The position numbers and the translations under genes are program-made. Positions 1-10,871 of a stretch of DNA of 64,000 bases are shown here, one piece after another (position 1 is the first letter of the stretch; each line of letters begins with the position of its first letter). The stretch comes from Vibrio bathopelagicus. GTDB lineage: Bacteria > Pseudomonadota > Gammaproteobacteria > Enterobacterales > Vibrionaceae. The notes under the pieces were generated by a model, which saw only the letters and a program-made list of their open reading frames with translations, did no database searches and was not told the origin of the DNA. The DNA lies in the NCBI RefSeq assembly GCF_014879975.1, contig NZ_CP062500.1, positions 3,534,001 through 3,598,000 of the forward strand. The letters run 5' to 3'.

Positions 1-324
1 ACGATCGCTTTCTTCTTTAACCCACGCGTCACCGTGCGGAGCATCAATAGCTATATCGCCATCTTCAGCTTGCGCTTTCTTCATTGCCTCAACGACTTCT
101 GAAGCGTAAGCATTGTGCTCAGCTGCACCAATATGTAACTCAAGCTCGCCTTCATGGCGACAAGGGCTGCTTGCAATCGAAAATGGACGCTTATCTTTTT
201 CACCCATTTCAACCATCAGGTATTGGCCCGCTTTAAAAGCTACCGGTGTTTCTGGGTGAAGTAGGATTTGGTAAGTGTTACAAGCCAATGGCTCGATAGA
301 CTTCACTTTACATTTAATAGTCAT
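1..324 (-). CDS. fre: NAD(P)H-flavin reductase Fre, N-terminal part (cut by window edge)
   Basis: The first 108 residues are visible; the rest lies left of the window. Fre reduces free flavins with NAD(P)H in the cytoplasm, and reduced flavin feeds ferric-iron reduction and similar reactions. The FAD-binding signature RPFSIASSP sits at about residues 45-53, preceded by AGQYLMVEM, which is typical of the ferredoxin-reductase-like fold. The ATG is preceded by GAGGAAGA at good spacing. It is the third gene of a minus-strand group after ubiD and a ferredoxin gene; the ubiD-fre linkage also occurs in E. coli. Identification rests on the N-terminal domain only. Confidence 0.9.
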   Translation of the reverse strand, partial: MTIKCKVKSIEPLACNTYQILLHPETPVAFKAGQYLMVEMGEKDKRPFSIASSPCRHEGELELHIGAAEHNAYASEVVEAMKKAQAEDGDIAIDAPHGDAWVKEESDR

Positions 325-344
325 GTTCTTCCTCTCACTAACCC

Positions 345-614
345 TTAATCGGCAAAGGTTAGAACTAAATTACTTTCTGCAAATGCTTGGCAAGCAAAAA
401 TCCAACCTTGTAGCTGCTCTTTCTCTGTGAGCATGGGTTCAAGGTGGTAACTCACTTGGCCTTCTAATTTTTTGCACATACACATAGCGCATGCACCAAC
501 TTGGCAGCGGTTTGGAAAATTGATATTGCTGTTGAGCGCAGCATCCAAAACCGTTTGCCCTTTTTCTACGGTAAAACTAATATTTTCTGGGTATAAGACT
601 ACTTGGAAGCTCAT
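345..614 (-). CDS. Plant-type [2Fe-2S] ferredoxin
   Basis: An 89-residue soluble ferredoxin. The cluster ligands form the classic spacing C37-X4-C42-X2-C45-X29-C75. The start overlaps the ubiD stop codon in an ATGA, and AGGAAT lies just upstream inside ubiD, which points to translational coupling. It sits between ubiD and fre. A small electron carrier next to a flavin reductase suggests that the two exchange electrons, but this is inference. The physiological partner cannot be read from the sequence. Confidence 0.88.
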   Translation of the reverse strand: MSFQVVLYPENISFTVEKGQTVLDAALNSNINFPNRCQVGACAMCMCKKLEGQVSYHLEPMLTEKEQLQGWIFACQAFAESNLVLTFAD

Positions 615-2452
615 GAGATTCCTAGCTGTTCCCAGATGCTATCAATTTTTTTAACGACGTCTGGGTTCTTAGTGATTGGAACACCCCACTCACGTAGGCA
701 TTCACCTTCAAACTTGTTCGTCGCATCTAGACCCATTTTTGAGTGTCCAGTTTGGTTTTTCAGGAAGAACGTATCTCTTGCCGGATCCATTCTTGTAGTC
801 ACCGCCCAGATAATGTCATTCCAGTCACTAACGTAAACGTCACTATCACACACGATGACAAACTTGTTCTCATCGAACTGAGACCAAACCGCTTCAATGA
901 TTTTCTTACCATTGCCTGCCGCTTGTTTATCGATAGACACAACGACCATGCACGCATTGTCATTCTGTAAGTGAATATCAATAATTTCAGGGAAGGTTTC
1001 GGTTAACTCAGCTAGGCAACCTTCAATATGCTGACTATCTACAGGTAAAGATTTAGCATCAGATGATAGTGCCAGCTCCGCATCCCACTTCTTAGTAATG
1101 TCTAAACCCATTTTTGAGCCTAAACCTACCACTGGCGATGCAAAGTCTAGTGAATCGATAGGTGTGTTCTCTATCATCAGGCTATCACGAGACGGATCCA
1201 TATGTTCACACATGGCAGCGGTCACTTGAGACCAATCTCGAGCGTTAACATCCTCATCGCATACCAAGACAAATTTGGTGTACATGAATTGGCGTAGGAA
1301 AGACCATACACCCATCATCACTCGCTTAGCGTGACCTGGGTATTGCTTCTTCATGGTCACTACCGCCATTCGGTACGAACAACCTTCAGGTGGTAAGTAG
1401 AAGTCTTCTATCTCTGGGAATTGCTTTTGAAGAATAGGAACAAACACTTCATTTAACGCAACACCTAGTACCGCAGGCTCATCAGGTGGACGGCCAGTAT
1501 AGGTACTGTGATAGATCGGATTTTCGCGCATGGTTACATGAGTAATAGTAAACACATGATGCTTTTCTTTCTCGTTGTAGTAACCAGTATGGTCTCCGTA
1601 TGGCCCTTCGTCTGCGAACTCATTCGGGTCGATGTAACCTTCCATTACGATTTCAGCACTCGCTGGCACTTCTAGGTTGTTGCTGATTGATTTAACGACC
1701 TCAGTTTTACTACCACGCAATAAGCCGGCAAACGCGTATTCCGATAAGGTATCTGGAACTGGTGTAACGGCACCAAGAATCGTGGCAGGATCTGCACCAA
1801 ACGCTACCGATACAGGGAATGGCTTGCCTGGGTTGGTTTCCATCCAATCACGTAGATCAAGCGCTCCACCACGGTGGGCTAACCAACGCATGATAATCTT
1901 ATTCTTACCGATCTTTTGTTGGCGATAGATACCTAAGTTTTGGCGTTTCTTATTCGGCCCGCGAGTAACGGTCAAACCCCATGTTAACAATGGTGCGACA
2001 TCATCAGCCCAGCAACTCATCACCGGAATTTTATCAAGATCGACGTCATCACCCTGCCATACGATTTGCTGACAGGCAGCCTTACGAAGACGCTTAGCTG
2101 GCATGTTTAAGACTTGTTTAAACACAGGCAGCTTATCGATAGCGTCTTTAAAACCTTTCGGTGGCTCAGGTTCTTTTAAGTAAGCAAGCAACTTACCCAC
2201 TTCGCGTAACTCTTTGACCTCTTGACGCCCCATACCAATGGCTACGCGATCAGGAGTACCGAATAGATTGGTCAAAACGGGCATGTCATAGCCTACGGGA
2301 TTTTCAAATAAAAGAGCCGGGCCACCAGCACGTAGAGTACGGTCGCTAATCTCGGTCATTTCATAGTCTGGGTCGACGGGGTAAGAAATGCGTTTCAACT
2401 GACCAATGCTTTCAAGATGGTCGACAAAATCACGTAAATCTTTAAAACTCAT
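611..2452 (-). CDS. ubiD: 4-hydroxy-3-polyprenylbenzoate decarboxylase UbiD, with a duplicated C-terminal segment
   Basis: UbiD removes the ring carboxylate of 3-polyprenyl-4-hydroxybenzoate in ubiquinone synthesis, using prenylated FMN made by UbiX. Family motifs are visible: QNLGIYR at 171-177 and the acidic active-site stretch EGYIDP...[12 protein letters not shown] at 271-292. The protein has 613 residues, well over the roughly 500 of the E. coli enzyme. The excess is an internal repeat: residues about 342-456 resemble about 483-581, sharing [32 protein letters not shown] and SKMGLD in both copies. It is first in the ubiD-ferredoxin-fre group. The Shine-Dalgarno sequence is weak. Confidence 0.95.
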   Translation of the reverse strand: MSFKDLRDFVDHLESIGQLKRISYPVDPDYEMTEISDRTLRAGGPALLFENPVGYDMPVLTNLFGTPDRVAIGMGRQEVKELREVGKLLAYLKEPEPPKGFKDAIDKLPVFKQVLNMPAKRLRKAACQQIVWQGDDVDLDKIPVMSCWADDVAPLLTWGLTVTRGPNKKRQNLGIYRQQKIGKNKIIMRWLAHRGGALDLRDWMETNPGKPFPVSVAFGADPATILGAVTPVPDTLSEYAFAGLLRGSKTEVVKSISNNLEVPASAEIVMEGYIDPNEFADEGPYGDHTGYYNEKEKHHVFTITHVTMRENPIYHSTYTGRPPDEPAVLGVALNEVFVPILQKQFPEIEDFYLPPEGCSYRMAVVTMKKQYPGHAKRVMMGVWSFLRQFMYTKFVLVCDEDVNARDWSQVTAAMCEHMDPSRDSLMIENTPIDSLDFASPVVGLGSKMGLDITKKWDAELALSSDAKSLPVDSQHIEGCLAELTETFPEIIDIHLQNDNACMVVVSIDKQAAGNGKKIIEAVWSQFDENKFVIVCDSDVYVSDWNDIIWAVTTRMDPARDTFFLKNQTGHSKMGLDATNKFEGECLREWGVPITKNPDVVKKIDSIWEQLGIS

Positions 2453-2491
2453 AGGGCTTCTACATGCTGATTATTCTGCGCTCAGTATATC

Positions 2492-2521
2492 AAAAAGGGC
2501 GACACTGAGATCCCCCTTTTT
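2492..2521 (-). terminator. Weak probable terminator of the exported-protein gene
   Basis: An AAAAAGGG / CCCTTTTT inverted repeat with a 12-13 nt loop lies between the minus-strand gene ending at 2551 and the ubiD start. On the minus strand the second arm runs straight into a T tract. The loop is long, so efficiency is uncertain. Confidence 0.45.
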
Positions 2522-2550
2522 AGTAAGGTTATTGAGAGCCAAAATCCACT

Positions 2551-3546
2551 TTAAGGTAATGCTTGCTCGATCAAAGAACTCTTAACCTGAGGGTTATCAT
2601 TCACAAGATCTTGCAGCCAGCGAGTGTGACCTTGTTTTGCCAGTTCACGAGCTACCAGTGATGCTTCATCGGCTATCGCCATCCGAGAGACAAGAAACTG
2701 TTTCACCTCTTCTGAGAGCGGGTTCACCTTGGTCAATAACATAATGGCTTCATCTTTCAAGCGCGGATTCTTGGTCGCAGCCATAACCTGTTCAAGCGCG
2801 AACGCTTGTTTGGTTTCAGCAAGACGTACCAATTCTGCTTGGCTATGGTAGTCGGCCTTCATACGCCATAAAATCTTGTAGACTTCAGGGTCTTCACTGA
2901 CCTGTGCCAGTCGAACCACCACTTCTGTTGAGGGTAACCAGCTTACAATAGAAGAGTTAGTCAGTTGCTTAGTCAGATAATCAACGGCTTCTGGAGACAA
3001 ACTATCAAGTTCTCTGATTAACAGTGCTTCTCGAGTTTGAACTTGATGCTCAGGGCCAGATAACCACTCTTTTAAATCGAGTTGTTGCTTCTCAGCATCT
3101 AACACAAAGACCAGTGTCTTTTGGTCTTGGCGCCATTGTTTGATTAATCGGTTAGCAATCGAAGGATAATTAAAGGCAGGTACCGTAAACTCATAACCAT
3201 CGCCACGCTCCAATACTTGGTAAGTTGGCGTAATAGCAAGTTGCTGTTCAATGAAGATAGACATCTTAGGCGTGAGTACGACTTTTTGCTGTTCGAGCTT
3301 TTTCAAGAGTTGGTAACGAGCCACCTCTTGTTGAGGAAATGTCAGACGTTCGAGCGCGAAGCGCAGCGAATTGACTTCGTCACGTACGACAAATTCGAGT
3401 AATTCAGCAGTTTTCAGTTTTACTTGATCATTCTCAAGCCAAGACTCTACTGTAGTTGGAGACATCTCGGTGGCGTAGCTCATACCGACCGGGGAAAGTA
3501 ACAGTGAAGTAGACAGGAGTAATGATGACAACAGTCCATGTTGCAT
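2551..3546 (-). CDS. Exported protein of unknown function
   Basis: No family is recognised with confidence. The chosen ATG (position 3546) gives 331 residues and has AAGGAAG 6-7 nt upstream; a longer frame reaching 3582 lacks this and delays the signal peptide. The N-terminus is a clear Sec signal (short start, hydrophobic run of about 20 residues, likely cleavage near SYA-TE). The mature part is helix-rich, with many short Leu/Ala/Glu segments that could be tandem helical repeats, so a periplasmic repeat protein is possible. It stands alone between rho and ubiD, flanked by terminators. Confidence 0.75.
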   Translation of the reverse strand: MQHGLLSSLLLSTSLLLSPVGMSYATEMSPTTVESWLENDQVKLKTAELLEFVVRDEVNSLRFALERLTFPQQEVARYQLLKKLEQQKVVLTPKMSIFIEQQLAITPTYQVLERGDGYEFTVPAFNYPSIANRLIKQWRQDQKTLVFVLDAEKQQLDLKEWLSGPEHQVQTREALLIRELDSLSPEAVDYLTKQLTNSSIVSWLPSTEVVVRLAQVSEDPEVYKILWRMKADYHSQAELVRLAETKQAFALEQVMAATKNPRLKDEAIMLLTKVNPLSEEVKQFLVSRMAIADEASLVARELAKQGHTRWLQDLVNDNPQVKSSLIEQALP

Positions 3547-3604
3547 TTTAACTTCCTTGTAACACTTTTGGTCATTCTGCAAGCTGTCGCTACAAAATGC
3601 AAAT

Positions 3605-3634
3605 AAAAAGCGCCACCCGAAGGCAGCGCTTTTT
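3605..3634 (-). terminator. Intrinsic terminator of rho
   Basis: A minus-strand hairpin with arms AAAAAGCGCTGCC and GGTGGCGCTTTTT closes on a TTCG tetraloop and ends in a T tract, 23 nt after the rho stop codon. A-tract/T-tract symmetry means it could also work in the other direction. Confidence 0.9.
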
Positions 3635-3656
3635 AATAACTATCAGCTAATCAAGA

Positions 3657-4916
3657 CTACTGACGACGCATTGCATCAAAGAACTCATCGTTCGTTTTAG
3701 TCATTGCTAGCTTATCGATAAGGAATTCCATTGCGTCGATTTCGCCCATTGGATGAACAATCTTACGCAGGATCCACATCTTCTGTAGTTCATCGTTCTT
3801 GGTAAGAAGCTCTTCACGACGAGTACCAGAGCGGTTGAAGTCAATCGCTGGGAATACACGCTTTTCAGCAATCTTACGGTTAAGGTGCAGTTCCATGTTA
3901 CCTGTACCTTTGAATTCTTCGTAGATAACTTCATCCATCTTAGAACCAGTATCAACCAGTGCTGTTGCGATGATAGTTAAGCTACCGCCTTCTTCTACGT
4001 TACGTGCCGCACCGAAGAAACGCTTTGGACGATGTAGAGCATTCGCATCAACACCACCAGTAAGAACTTTACCTGATGAAGGAATCACAGTGTTGTAAGC
4101 ACGAGCTAGACGAGTGATTGAGTCCAGTAGGATTACCACGTCTTTCTTGTGTTCAACAAGACGCTTCGCCTTCTCAATTACCATTTCTGCTACTTGTACG
4201 TGGCGAGATGCTGGCTCATCGAAAGTCGATGCGATTACTTCACCTTTAACTAGGCGCTGCATTTCTGTTACTTCTTCTGGACGCTCATCGATAAGTAGAA
4301 CCATTAGTTCACACTCAGGATGGTTGCGTGCAATGCTTTGTGCAATATTTTGCAGAAGCATTGTTTTACCTGCTTTAGGCGGAGCAACAATCAGACCACG
4401 CTGACCTTTACCAATTGGTGAAGCAAGGTCAAGAATTCGAGCGGTGATATCTTCAGTCGCGCCGTTACCCGCTTCCATTACCATACGTTCGTTGGCATGA
4501 AGAGGAGTCAGGTTTTCAAAAAGGATTTTGTTACGAGCGTTGTCTGGCTTGTCGTAGTTAACCGTGTTTACTTTAAGCAGTGCAAAGTAACGTTCGCCAT
4601 CTTTAGGTGGACGGATTTTACCGCCAATCGAGTCACCTGTGCGAAGGTTAAAACGACGAATCTGGCTTGGTGATACGTAAATATCATCAGGTCCAGCAAG
4701 GTAAGAGCTGTCGCCGCTACGCAGGAAACCAAAACCGTCTTGAAGAATTTCTAGAACACCATCACCAAAGATGTCTTCACCACTTTTTGCATGCGCTTTA
4801 AGGATGGAGAAGATAATGTCTTGTTTTCTTAGACGAGCTTGATTTTCAAGACCTAGGCTTTCGCTAAGTTTAACAAGTTCAGACACAGGTCTGTTCTTCA
4901 GTTCAGTAAGATTCAT
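3657..4916 (-). CDS. rho: Transcription termination factor Rho
   Basis: Rho is the hexameric RNA helicase that ends transcription at C-rich untranslated RNA. The product is 419 residues when started at the ATG at 4916 ([10 protein letters not shown]), the same length as E. coli Rho; the frame extends 8 codons to a TTG, but that start gives a non-conserved tail. Visible features are the Rho N-terminal helical domain, the RNA-binding cold-shock-like domain with [20 protein letters not shown], Walker A APPKAGKT near residues 178-185, Walker B VVILLDS, and the Q-loop/R-loop region [18 protein letters not shown]. It is monocistronic, between trxA and its own terminator. Confidence 0.98.
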   Translation of the reverse strand: MNLTELKNRPVSELVKLSESLGLENQARLRKQDIIFSILKAHAKSGEDIFGDGVLEILQDGFGFLRSGDSSYLAGPDDIYVSPSQIRRFNLRTGDSIGGKIRPPKDGERYFALLKVNTVNYDKPDNARNKILFENLTPLHANERMVMEAGNGATEDITARILDLASPIGKGQRGLIVAPPKAGKTMLLQNIAQSIARNHPECELMVLLIDERPEEVTEMQRLVKGEVIASTFDEPASRHVQVAEMVIEKAKRLVEHKKDVVILLDSITRLARAYNTVIPSSGKVLTGGVDANALHRPKRFFGAARNVEEGGSLTIIATALVDTGSKMDEVIYEEFKGTGNMELHLNRKIAEKRVFPAIDFNRSGTRREELLTKNDELQKMWILRKIVHPMGEIDAMEFLIDKLAMTKTNDEFFDAMRRQ

Positions 4917-5067
4917 AGTGGTGGAAGTTTGTTTAGTCAAAATAGGATCTGTTTTCTTAAGTTAAGAAGGAGTTGGTCACAGGATCGACCAAGAAGAGAA
5001 ATTCGTTCAATTAACGTGCGATAAATTAGCACTAAAACTAAGACTAGTCCATAGCTTAGAAAAAACA

Positions 5068-5096
5068 AAACCGCGCATTTGTTAACTGCGCGGTTT
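5068..5096 (-). terminator. Intrinsic terminator of trxA
   Basis: Arms AAACCGCGCA and TGCGCGGTTT enclose a 9-nt loop, and the minus-strand exit is T-rich (TTTTGTTTTTTC). It lies 20 nt after the trxA stop codon. Confidence 0.9.
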
Positions 5097-5116
5097 CTTT
5101 TCAAAGGCTCACCTAA

Positions 5117-5443
5117 TTAAAGGTTAGCGTCTAGGAACTCTTTAAGTTGAGTTTTAGACAATGCACCAACTTTAGTTGCTGCTACGCCACCGTCTTTGAA
5201 AAGAAGTAGCGTTGGAATGCCACGAATGCCAAATTTTGGTGGAGTTCCAGCATTCTGGTCAATATTTAATTTACCGATAGTGAGTTTGCCTTCGTACTCG
5301 TTTGCGATTTCATCAAGAATCGGCGCAATCATTTTACATGGACCACACCATTCTGCCCAAAAATCAACAAGAACAGGGCCTGCAGCGTTGATTACATCGT
5401 TATCAAAACCGTCATCAGTTAGCTGCAAAATCTTATCACTCAT
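5117..5443 (-). CDS. trxA: Thioredoxin 1
   Basis: A cytoplasmic disulfide reductant of 108 residues. The redox motif WCGPC is present in the context [18 protein letters not shown], and the cis-proline segment [11 protein letters not shown] is intact. The ATG at 5443 (MSDKILQL) matches the conserved start and has GGAG 6 nt upstream; an upstream TTG in frame is not needed. It is convergent with nothing and divergent from rhlB, as usual for the gamma-proteobacterial rho-trxA-rhlB arrangement. Confidence 0.98.
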   Translation of the reverse strand: MSDKILQLTDDGFDNDVINAAGPVLVDFWAEWCGPCKMIAPILDEIANEYEGKLTIGKLNIDQNAGTPPKFGIRGIPTLLLFKDGGVAATKVGALSKTQLKEFLDANL

Positions 5444-5554
5444 CTTCCACTCCAATGTATTTTTTAGAACTGGTTGGATGATAACCAGTAAATAGATGCC
5501 CTATTGGAATGTATTTACTTTCGTATTGCAAGCTTAAGCTGATATTCTATAGCA

Positions 5555-6865
5555 ATGAAAAAGACGCATATCACAGAGCAAAAGTTCGCCGACTTGGATT
5601 TACTTCCGCAAGTCATTGAAGGATTGGAGAAAAAAGGGTTCGATTATTGCACCCCTATCCAAGCCTTGGCGCTCCCGGTACTGCTCACCGGCCAAGACAT
5701 TGCAGGCCAGGCCCAAACGGGTACTGGTAAAACGCTTGCGTTTCTAACTGCTACTTTTAACCACCTGCTAAAAACACCTGAGCATGAAGGGCGTAAGCCT
5801 AACCAGCCACGTGCGATTATTATGGCACCAACGCGTGAACTCGCGATTCAGATCTACAACGATGCTGACTCTCTGGTTGCAAGTACGGGTATCAAAGCAG
5901 CATTAGCTTACGGTGGCGAGAGCTACGACAAGCAGCTAGGTAAGATCGAAGAAGGCGCAGATATCTTAATTGGTACGACTGGCCGCATCATCGATTTCTA
6001 CAAGCAAAAGGTATTTAACCTTAACCACATTCAAGCTGTTGTTCTTGACGAAGCTGATCGCATGTTCGATCTTGGTTTCATCAAAGACATCCGCTTCTTG
6101 TTCCGTCGTATGCCAGAGCCTAAAGATCGCCTGAACATGTTGTTCTCTGCGACGCTGTCTTACCGTGTACAAGAACTTGCATTCGAACACATGCACAACC
6201 CAGAGCACGTGGTTGTTGAGCCTGAGCGTAAGACTGGTCACCGTATTCAAGAAGAGCTGTTCTACCCTTCTAACGAACACAAAATGGCTCTTCTACAAAC
6301 GTTAATCGAAGAAGAGTGGCCAGATCGCGCAATCATCTTCGCTAACACTAAGCACAAATGTGAATCAGTTTGGGGCCACTTGGCTGCCGATGGTCACCGT
6401 GTTGGTTTGCTAACGGGTGATGTTCCTCAGAAGAAACGTGAAAAGATTCTTGAGCAATTCACTAAAGGCGATGTTGACCTGCTTGTCGCGACAGATGTTG
6501 CAGCACGTGGCCTACACATCCCTCAAGTAACACACGTATTCAACTTTGACCTACCTGACGATTGCGAAGATTACGTTCACCGTATCGGCCGTACCGGTCG
6601 CGCTGGTGAAAGCGGTCACTCGATCAGTTTTGCTTGTGAAGATTACGCAATCAACTTGCCACCAATCGAAGAATACATTGAGCACGCTATCCCAATGTCT
6701 GACTATGATGCTTCTGCACTACTAGAAGATCTGCCAGCACCGATGCGCTTACGTACACGTAACCCGCAACAACGTCGCTCAAACAACAATGGTCCACGCA
6801 ACGGTAACCGTAAACCAAACCAGAACCGTCGCCCACGCCAACCGCGTCATAACAAGGAAGCTTAG
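5555..6865 (+). CDS. rhlB: ATP-dependent RNA helicase RhlB
   Basis: A DEAD-box RNA helicase, in E. coli the helicase of the RNA degradosome bound to RNase E. All core motifs are in order: Q motif near [25 protein letters not shown] (motif Ib), DEAD in [21 protein letters not shown] and [10 protein letters not shown]. The C-terminus (about 400-436) is a basic, Asn/Arg/Pro-rich tail likely to bind RNA. Length is 436 residues, slightly above E. coli RhlB. gppA follows after 6 nt, so the two are probably cotranscribed. Confidence 0.97.
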   Translation: MKKTHITEQKFADLDLLPQVIEGLEKKGFDYCTPIQALALPVLLTGQDIAGQAQTGTGKTLAFLTATFNHLLKTPEHEGRKPNQPRAIIMAPTRELAIQIYNDADSLVASTGIKAALAYGGESYDKQLGKIEEGADILIGTTGRIIDFYKQKVFNLNHIQAVVLDEADRMFDLGFIKDIRFLFRRMPEPKDRLNMLFSATLSYRVQELAFEHMHNPEHVVVEPERKTGHRIQEELFYPSNEHKMALLQTLIEEEWPDRAIIFANTKHKCESVWGHLAADGHRVGLLTGDVPQKKREKILEQFTKGDVDLLVATDVAARGLHIPQVTHVFNFDLPDDCEDYVHRIGRTGRAGESGHSISFACEDYAINLPPIEEYIEHAIPMSDYDASALLEDLPAPMRLRTRNPQQRRSNNNGPRNGNRKPNQNRRPRQPRHNKEA

Positions 6866-6871
6866 TCGCTT

Positions 6872-8365
6872 ATGAGTCAAACAGTGTCACCCCCGCTTTA
6901 CGCTGCAATCGACCTCGGGTCGAACAGTTTTCATATGCTCGTTGTGCGTCATATCGATGGCAGCGTTCAAACCATGGCTAAGATTAAGCGCAAAGTGCGT
7001 TTAGCAGCAGGCTTAAATGAAAATAATGCGCTTAGTACAGAAGCTATGCAGCGCGGCTGGGACTGTTTGAGTCTCTTTGCAGAGCGACTTCAAGATATTC
7101 CAAAAGAAAATATCCGCATTGTCGGTACCGCGACCCTGCGTACCGCGACTAATGTGGATATCTTTCTAGAGAAAGCGAACCAGATACTCGGTTACGACAT
7201 CAATGTTATCTCTGGTGAAGAAGAAGCTGCGACTATCTATAAAGGCGTAGCACACACTTCTGGTGGCAGCGGCCGCCGACTAGTGGTTGATATTGGTGGC
7301 GCAAGTACCGAGATGATCATCGGTGAAGGTTTCTCTGCCAAAGCCTTAACCAGCCTAAAGATGGGCTGTGTTACTTGGCTTGAGCGCCACTTTAAAGATC
7401 GCCAATTAACCGCAACCAACTTTGACAACGCCATTGAAGCGGCTAAGTCTACGTTGGCCCCGATCCTTGATAGCTACACTGATATCGGATGGGATGTGTG
7501 TGTGGGTGCAAGTGGTACCGTTCAAGCACTGCAAGAAATAATGTTGGCGCAAGGCATGGATGAGGTAATTACTCATGCCAAACTTAAGCGTCTACAGAAA
7601 CAAGCGATGATTACAGAGCGCTTAGAAGAGCTAGAGATTGAAGGCTTAACCCTTGAGCGTGCACTAGTGTTCCCAAGTGGTCTTTCTATTCTTATTGCTA
7701 TTTTTGAGTTGCTTGAAATAGATTCAATGACACTCGCTGGCGGCGCACTGCGTGAAGGTCTCGCCTACGAGATGGTTGACGAACTACGCCAAGAAGATAT
7801 CCGAGCACGTACCGTGACGAGCGTTCAATCGCGCTACCAAATGGACGTGAACTACGGTGAACAAGTCGCTGTACTAGCACAAACGTTGTTTGAACAAGCA
7901 GGAGCCGAAACTTGGGTTTCAGAGCCTCAAGCTAGTATATTGTTGCAAACTGCCGCGAAGCTTCATGAAATCGGTTTAACCATTGATTTCAAAAAAGGCG
8001 GTGAGCACAGCGCTTACTTGCTACAGAACTTAGACTTGCCAGGCTTTACCCGAGCTCAAAAACACTACTTGGGTGAGTTAGCACGTCGCTACCGTGAGCA
8101 ATTAACCTCACTACCAGAGCAACATGCAGTTTCTGGTACGAGCAGTAAACGTATTTTACGTATTCTGCGTTTAGCTATTTTGCTTACCCATCGTCGTACT
8201 CCTGAACTAGAACCTAAAGTTCAACTGACGACAGAAGGCGACAACCTGACACTTACGATCTCTAAACAATGGCTGCAAGACAACCCTCTCACAGCCGCAG
8301 AGCTAGAAATCGAATCCAACAGACAAACTGATATTGGTTGGCCGCTCATTATCGCGGATCAATAA
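6872..8365 (+). CDS. gppA: Guanosine-5'-triphosphate,3'-diphosphate pyrophosphatase GppA
   Basis: Hydrolyses pppGpp to ppGpp in the stringent response; the family also includes exopolyphosphatases. The ASKHA-fold nucleotide signatures are visible: [15 protein letters not shown] near the N-terminus, [24 protein letters not shown], and [11 protein letters not shown] at about 139-149. The C-terminal part is HD-like ([11 protein letters not shown]...HSAYLL). Length of 497 is normal for the family. It starts 6 nt after the rhlB stop, with no terminator between, as in E. coli. Separation of GppA from Ppx rests on the rhlB linkage. Confidence 0.93.
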   Translation: MSQTVSPPLYAAIDLGSNSFHMLVVRHIDGSVQTMAKIKRKVRLAAGLNENNALSTEAMQRGWDCLSLFAERLQDIPKENIRIVGTATLRTATNVDIFLEKANQILGYDINVISGEEEAATIYKGVAHTSGGSGRRLVVDIGGASTEMIIGEGFSAKALTSLKMGCVTWLERHFKDRQLTATNFDNAIEAAKSTLAPILDSYTDIGWDVCVGASGTVQALQEIMLAQGMDEVITHAKLKRLQKQAMITERLEELEIEGLTLERALVFPSGLSILIAIFELLEIDSMTLAGGALREGLAYEMVDELRQEDIRARTVTSVQSRYQMDVNYGEQVAVLAQTLFEQAGAETWVSEPQASILLQTAAKLHEIGLTIDFKKGGEHSAYLLQNLDLPGFTRAQKHYLGELARRYREQLTSLPEQHAVSGTSSKRILRILRLAILLTHRRTPELEPKVQLTTEGDNLTLTISKQWLQDNPLTAAELEIESNRQTDIGWPLIIADQ

Positions 8366-8419
8366 CGCTTCGCTACATAATTAGTCCATAAGATAAGTAG
8401 CCCACAAGCATTCAAATCT

Positions 8420-8449
8420 AAAAAGCTCTCAACTTTGAGAGCTTTTTTA
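8420..8449 (+). terminator. Intrinsic terminator of rhlB-gppA
   Basis: Stem AAAGCTCTCAA / TTTGAGAGCTTTTTT about 55 nt after the gppA stop codon, with a six-T exit on the plus strand. Confidence 0.92.
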
Positions 8450-8615
8450 CGTCAATAACAAACCAGTGCGACTTCATTTACCGTTTCAAATATTAAACCT
8501 GTCACGTACATCTCAAAATCCACTAGATAATTACAACAAATTCATCACATTATGTAATAGAGTTAATAACGTGAATATAGAACGTAAGGATGCTGTTTGA
8601 ATACAGGAGAAAGGG

Positions 8616-10097
8616 ATGCTTGAGAAGAATTCATGTTTTAGTATTGATGAATGGCTATTCGTTCCAAATGAAGGGCAAATCCTCTTCGCCGAAAGAACGG
8701 TCACCATAGATAAGCGGTTAACTAAGCTACTTGAATTTTTGTGCCTCAATCCTGGACAAACTCATACCCGAGACGAACTCATCAATAACGTCTGGAACGG
8801 TATGATTCTCAGCGACCAAGTGGTCACACAAGCGGTGTTTGAGTTACGTAAGGTTCTGAAGCAAAACTCTCAACAGCACAACAACTACATCATTACTGTC
8901 CCAAAGCGTGGCTATAAGTTTGAAGCGGATGTGATACAAAGCAAAATCGAGACAGACCAAGTTTCTGAACCGGAACCATCAATAGCCCTAGCCTCTACTC
9001 CAGATCCGTCACCACCAGCGGATAAACTAGCCCAAACTAATACCAGTAAACAGGCTAAACCCAATAAAAGAAACCTGATAATTGGTTTATTGCTTGGCGC
9101 TATCGTTGTTATGGAGTCAGGCTATATCCTCTATTCAGCAACAAGCAACACGGCAGATAAAAAGGCCGTTCCTGTAACGCAACTCAGACATTATGAATTT
9201 CGTTATGTCATGTTGGATATCAGCGATGATGTCAAACACGACCCTGTTTTATACGGCACCATCACAAAGTTCATTGAGTACCTGAGCACTTACAGTGGAA
9301 TACGTATAGTCCACAGTGAGCCATTACAAAAGATTGCTGCGATCAAACTCACCTTTGGTATTAGCCCAAGCCGAGACGGCAAGCGCACTCGCCTCACCAT
9401 GAGTTATCACAATAACATCTCTGACATATCGCACCTCAACCGTCGCTACCCGACAGAGTTGCCAGAGCTGCACCACACACTCTATCGCATGGTCGATGAC
9501 ATACTAGATGCCCTTTATATCAAGGTGCCGAAAGAAGAACTCACCGAAAGTATTTCCCAACTGCCAATAACGCCCGACGCATTAAAATACACACTCAGCG
9601 GCCTCGGTGTGCTGTACAACGAAGCAGAATTACCAATGGTGATGGATTACTTCGCAAAAGCCCAAAAGGCTGACCCTAGTAATGATCTTGTCTTTATCGC
9701 CAACTACATAGGCAAAGTGATGAACACCTTCTACGCATCTTCAGGCAGCAAAAAACAAGCTATTGCGCAATTAAACCAAGAAGCTAAGCCAAGGCTAGAG
9801 CGCTTACTTGCGGAAGGGAAACTGGCGCGAGCCTATGACGCAAACGCAATCATCGCTCTTTCTGAGGATGACCCAGAAAAAGCGATGAAGATTTTGTTAT
9901 CAATGCCACCGCGAAACCAATCGATATTGACCTACCTACTGCTCGCCAAAGCGGAGGAGTCTCGAGGTAATGCTGGTGCTGCAAAAGAGCTGTACATCAA
10001 AGCAACGCAAGGCAACTCTTCCCTCAAAGCTATACAGATGGCCTCACCACTGTTTTTCGACAGTAACCTAGAGCCTCTGCTTAAGGAGTTAGAGTAA
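8616..10097 (+). CDS. ToxR/CadC-type membrane-anchored transcriptional regulator
   Basis: A one-component regulator that binds DNA in the cytoplasm and senses in the periplasm. Residues about 10-110 form an OmpR-type winged helix (LTKLLEFLCLNPGQTHTRDEL, QVVTQAVFELRKVL, ITVPKRGYKF). A Pro/Glu/Lys-rich linker follows, then one membrane segment at about 153-173 (LIIGLLLGAIVVMESGYILY). The 320-residue periplasmic part resembles CadC-type sensor domains in layout but no ligand can be named. No cadBA or toxS gene is adjacent, so the regulon is unknown. It ends 6 nt before the convergent TerC gene with no clear terminator. Confidence 0.85.
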   Translation: MLEKNSCFSIDEWLFVPNEGQILFAERTVTIDKRLTKLLEFLCLNPGQTHTRDELINNVWNGMILSDQVVTQAVFELRKVLKQNSQQHNNYIITVPKRGYKFEADVIQSKIETDQVSEPEPSIALASTPDPSPPADKLAQTNTSKQAKPNKRNLIIGLLLGAIVVMESGYILYSATSNTADKKAVPVTQLRHYEFRYVMLDISDDVKHDPVLYGTITKFIEYLSTYSGIRIVHSEPLQKIAAIKLTFGISPSRDGKRTRLTMSYHNNISDISHLNRRYPTELPELHHTLYRMVDDILDALYIKVPKEELTESISQLPITPDALKYTLSGLGVLYNEAELPMVMDYFAKAQKADPSNDLVFIANYIGKVMNTFYASSGSKKQAIAQLNQEAKPRLERLLAEGKLARAYDANAIIALSEDDPEKAMKILLSMPPRNQSILTYLLLAKAEESRGNAGAAKELYIKATQGNSSLKAIQMASPLFFDSNLEPLLKELE

Positions 10098-10103
10098 TGG
10101 CCT

Positions 10104-10871
10104 TTATAGGACCTCGCTATTTTGTAAGGCTTGCTCTTCTGCTAGGTTATTGTCTAAGTTAGAAGTCCTTTGCGCCTTGTTAAGCTGTCTATCCAATAAG
10201 ATATGGCAAATTTCGAGCGTCAATCCAAACGCCAAAGCAACGTACAAATAGCTTTTGTCCACATGTAACCCATACCCTTCTACAACCAGTAAGCCACCCA
10301 ATAGAATCAGGAATAAAAGAGCAAGTAGCTTCAGGCCAGGATAAGCGGTAATGGTTATTTGAATCTTTTCAGCAACGGCCAGCATAATGATCGCGGAAAT
10401 CACAATCGCGGCAATGATGATCTCTACGTTGTGAACCAAAGCCACAGCAGTGATGACCGAATCAAATGAGAACACTACGTCAATAGCAATAATCTGCAAC
10501 ACAATCATAGTGACACTGGTTTCGAGGGCGTTCTTCTCTTTTTTCCCTTTTACCAGCAACCAATTCAATAGCTCTTTAAAACTCTTCAGTAAAAGAAATC
10601 CACCGCCAACAATCAAGATAAGATCTTTACCAGAAAGATCGCGCTCAAAAACACTAACAAAGGGTTCGGTTAGCGACATCAACCAAGTAACAGAGAACAC
10701 CAAACCAATCCGCGTAACAACCGCTAAGCCAATACCAAGATTACGAATACGGCTTCTTAGCCTCACGGGTAACTTCTCAACCAAGATCGAGATGAAGATA
10801 ATGTTGTCGACCCCCAGAATCACTTCCAATAGTAAAAGCATGCTAAATGACGCGAGATAATCAACGTACAT
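10104..10871 (-). CDS. TerC-family inner-membrane protein
   Basis: Integral membrane protein of 255 residues with about seven hydrophobic segments. The TerC signatures LEVILGVDNIIFISIL (near residues 15-30) and IDVVFSFDSVITAVALV (near 130-146) carry the paired acidic residues thought to line a metal path. Some members, such as Alx, export manganese; the substrate here is unknown. The ATG at 10871 is chosen because AGAGG stands 5 nt upstream; a GTG two codons earlier would overlap that ribosome site. No yybP-ykoY riboswitch consensus was found upstream. Confidence 0.85.
   Translation of the reverse strand: MYVDYLASFSMLLLLEVILGVDNIIFISILVEKLPVRLRSRIRNLGIGLAVVTRIGLVFSVTWLMSLTEPFVSVFERDLSGKDLILIVGGGFLLLKSFKELLNWLLVKGKKEKNALETSVTMIVLQIIAIDVVFSFDSVITAVALVHNVEIIIAAIVISAIIMLAVAEKIQITITAYPGLKLLALLFLILLGGLLVVEGYGLHVDKSYLYVALAFGLTLEICHILLDRQLNKAQRTSNLDNNLAEEQALQNSEVL

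Noticed and set aside
4917..4940. Eight-codon N-terminal extension of Rho from TTG
   Set aside because: The ATG at 4916 matches the family start and length exactly.
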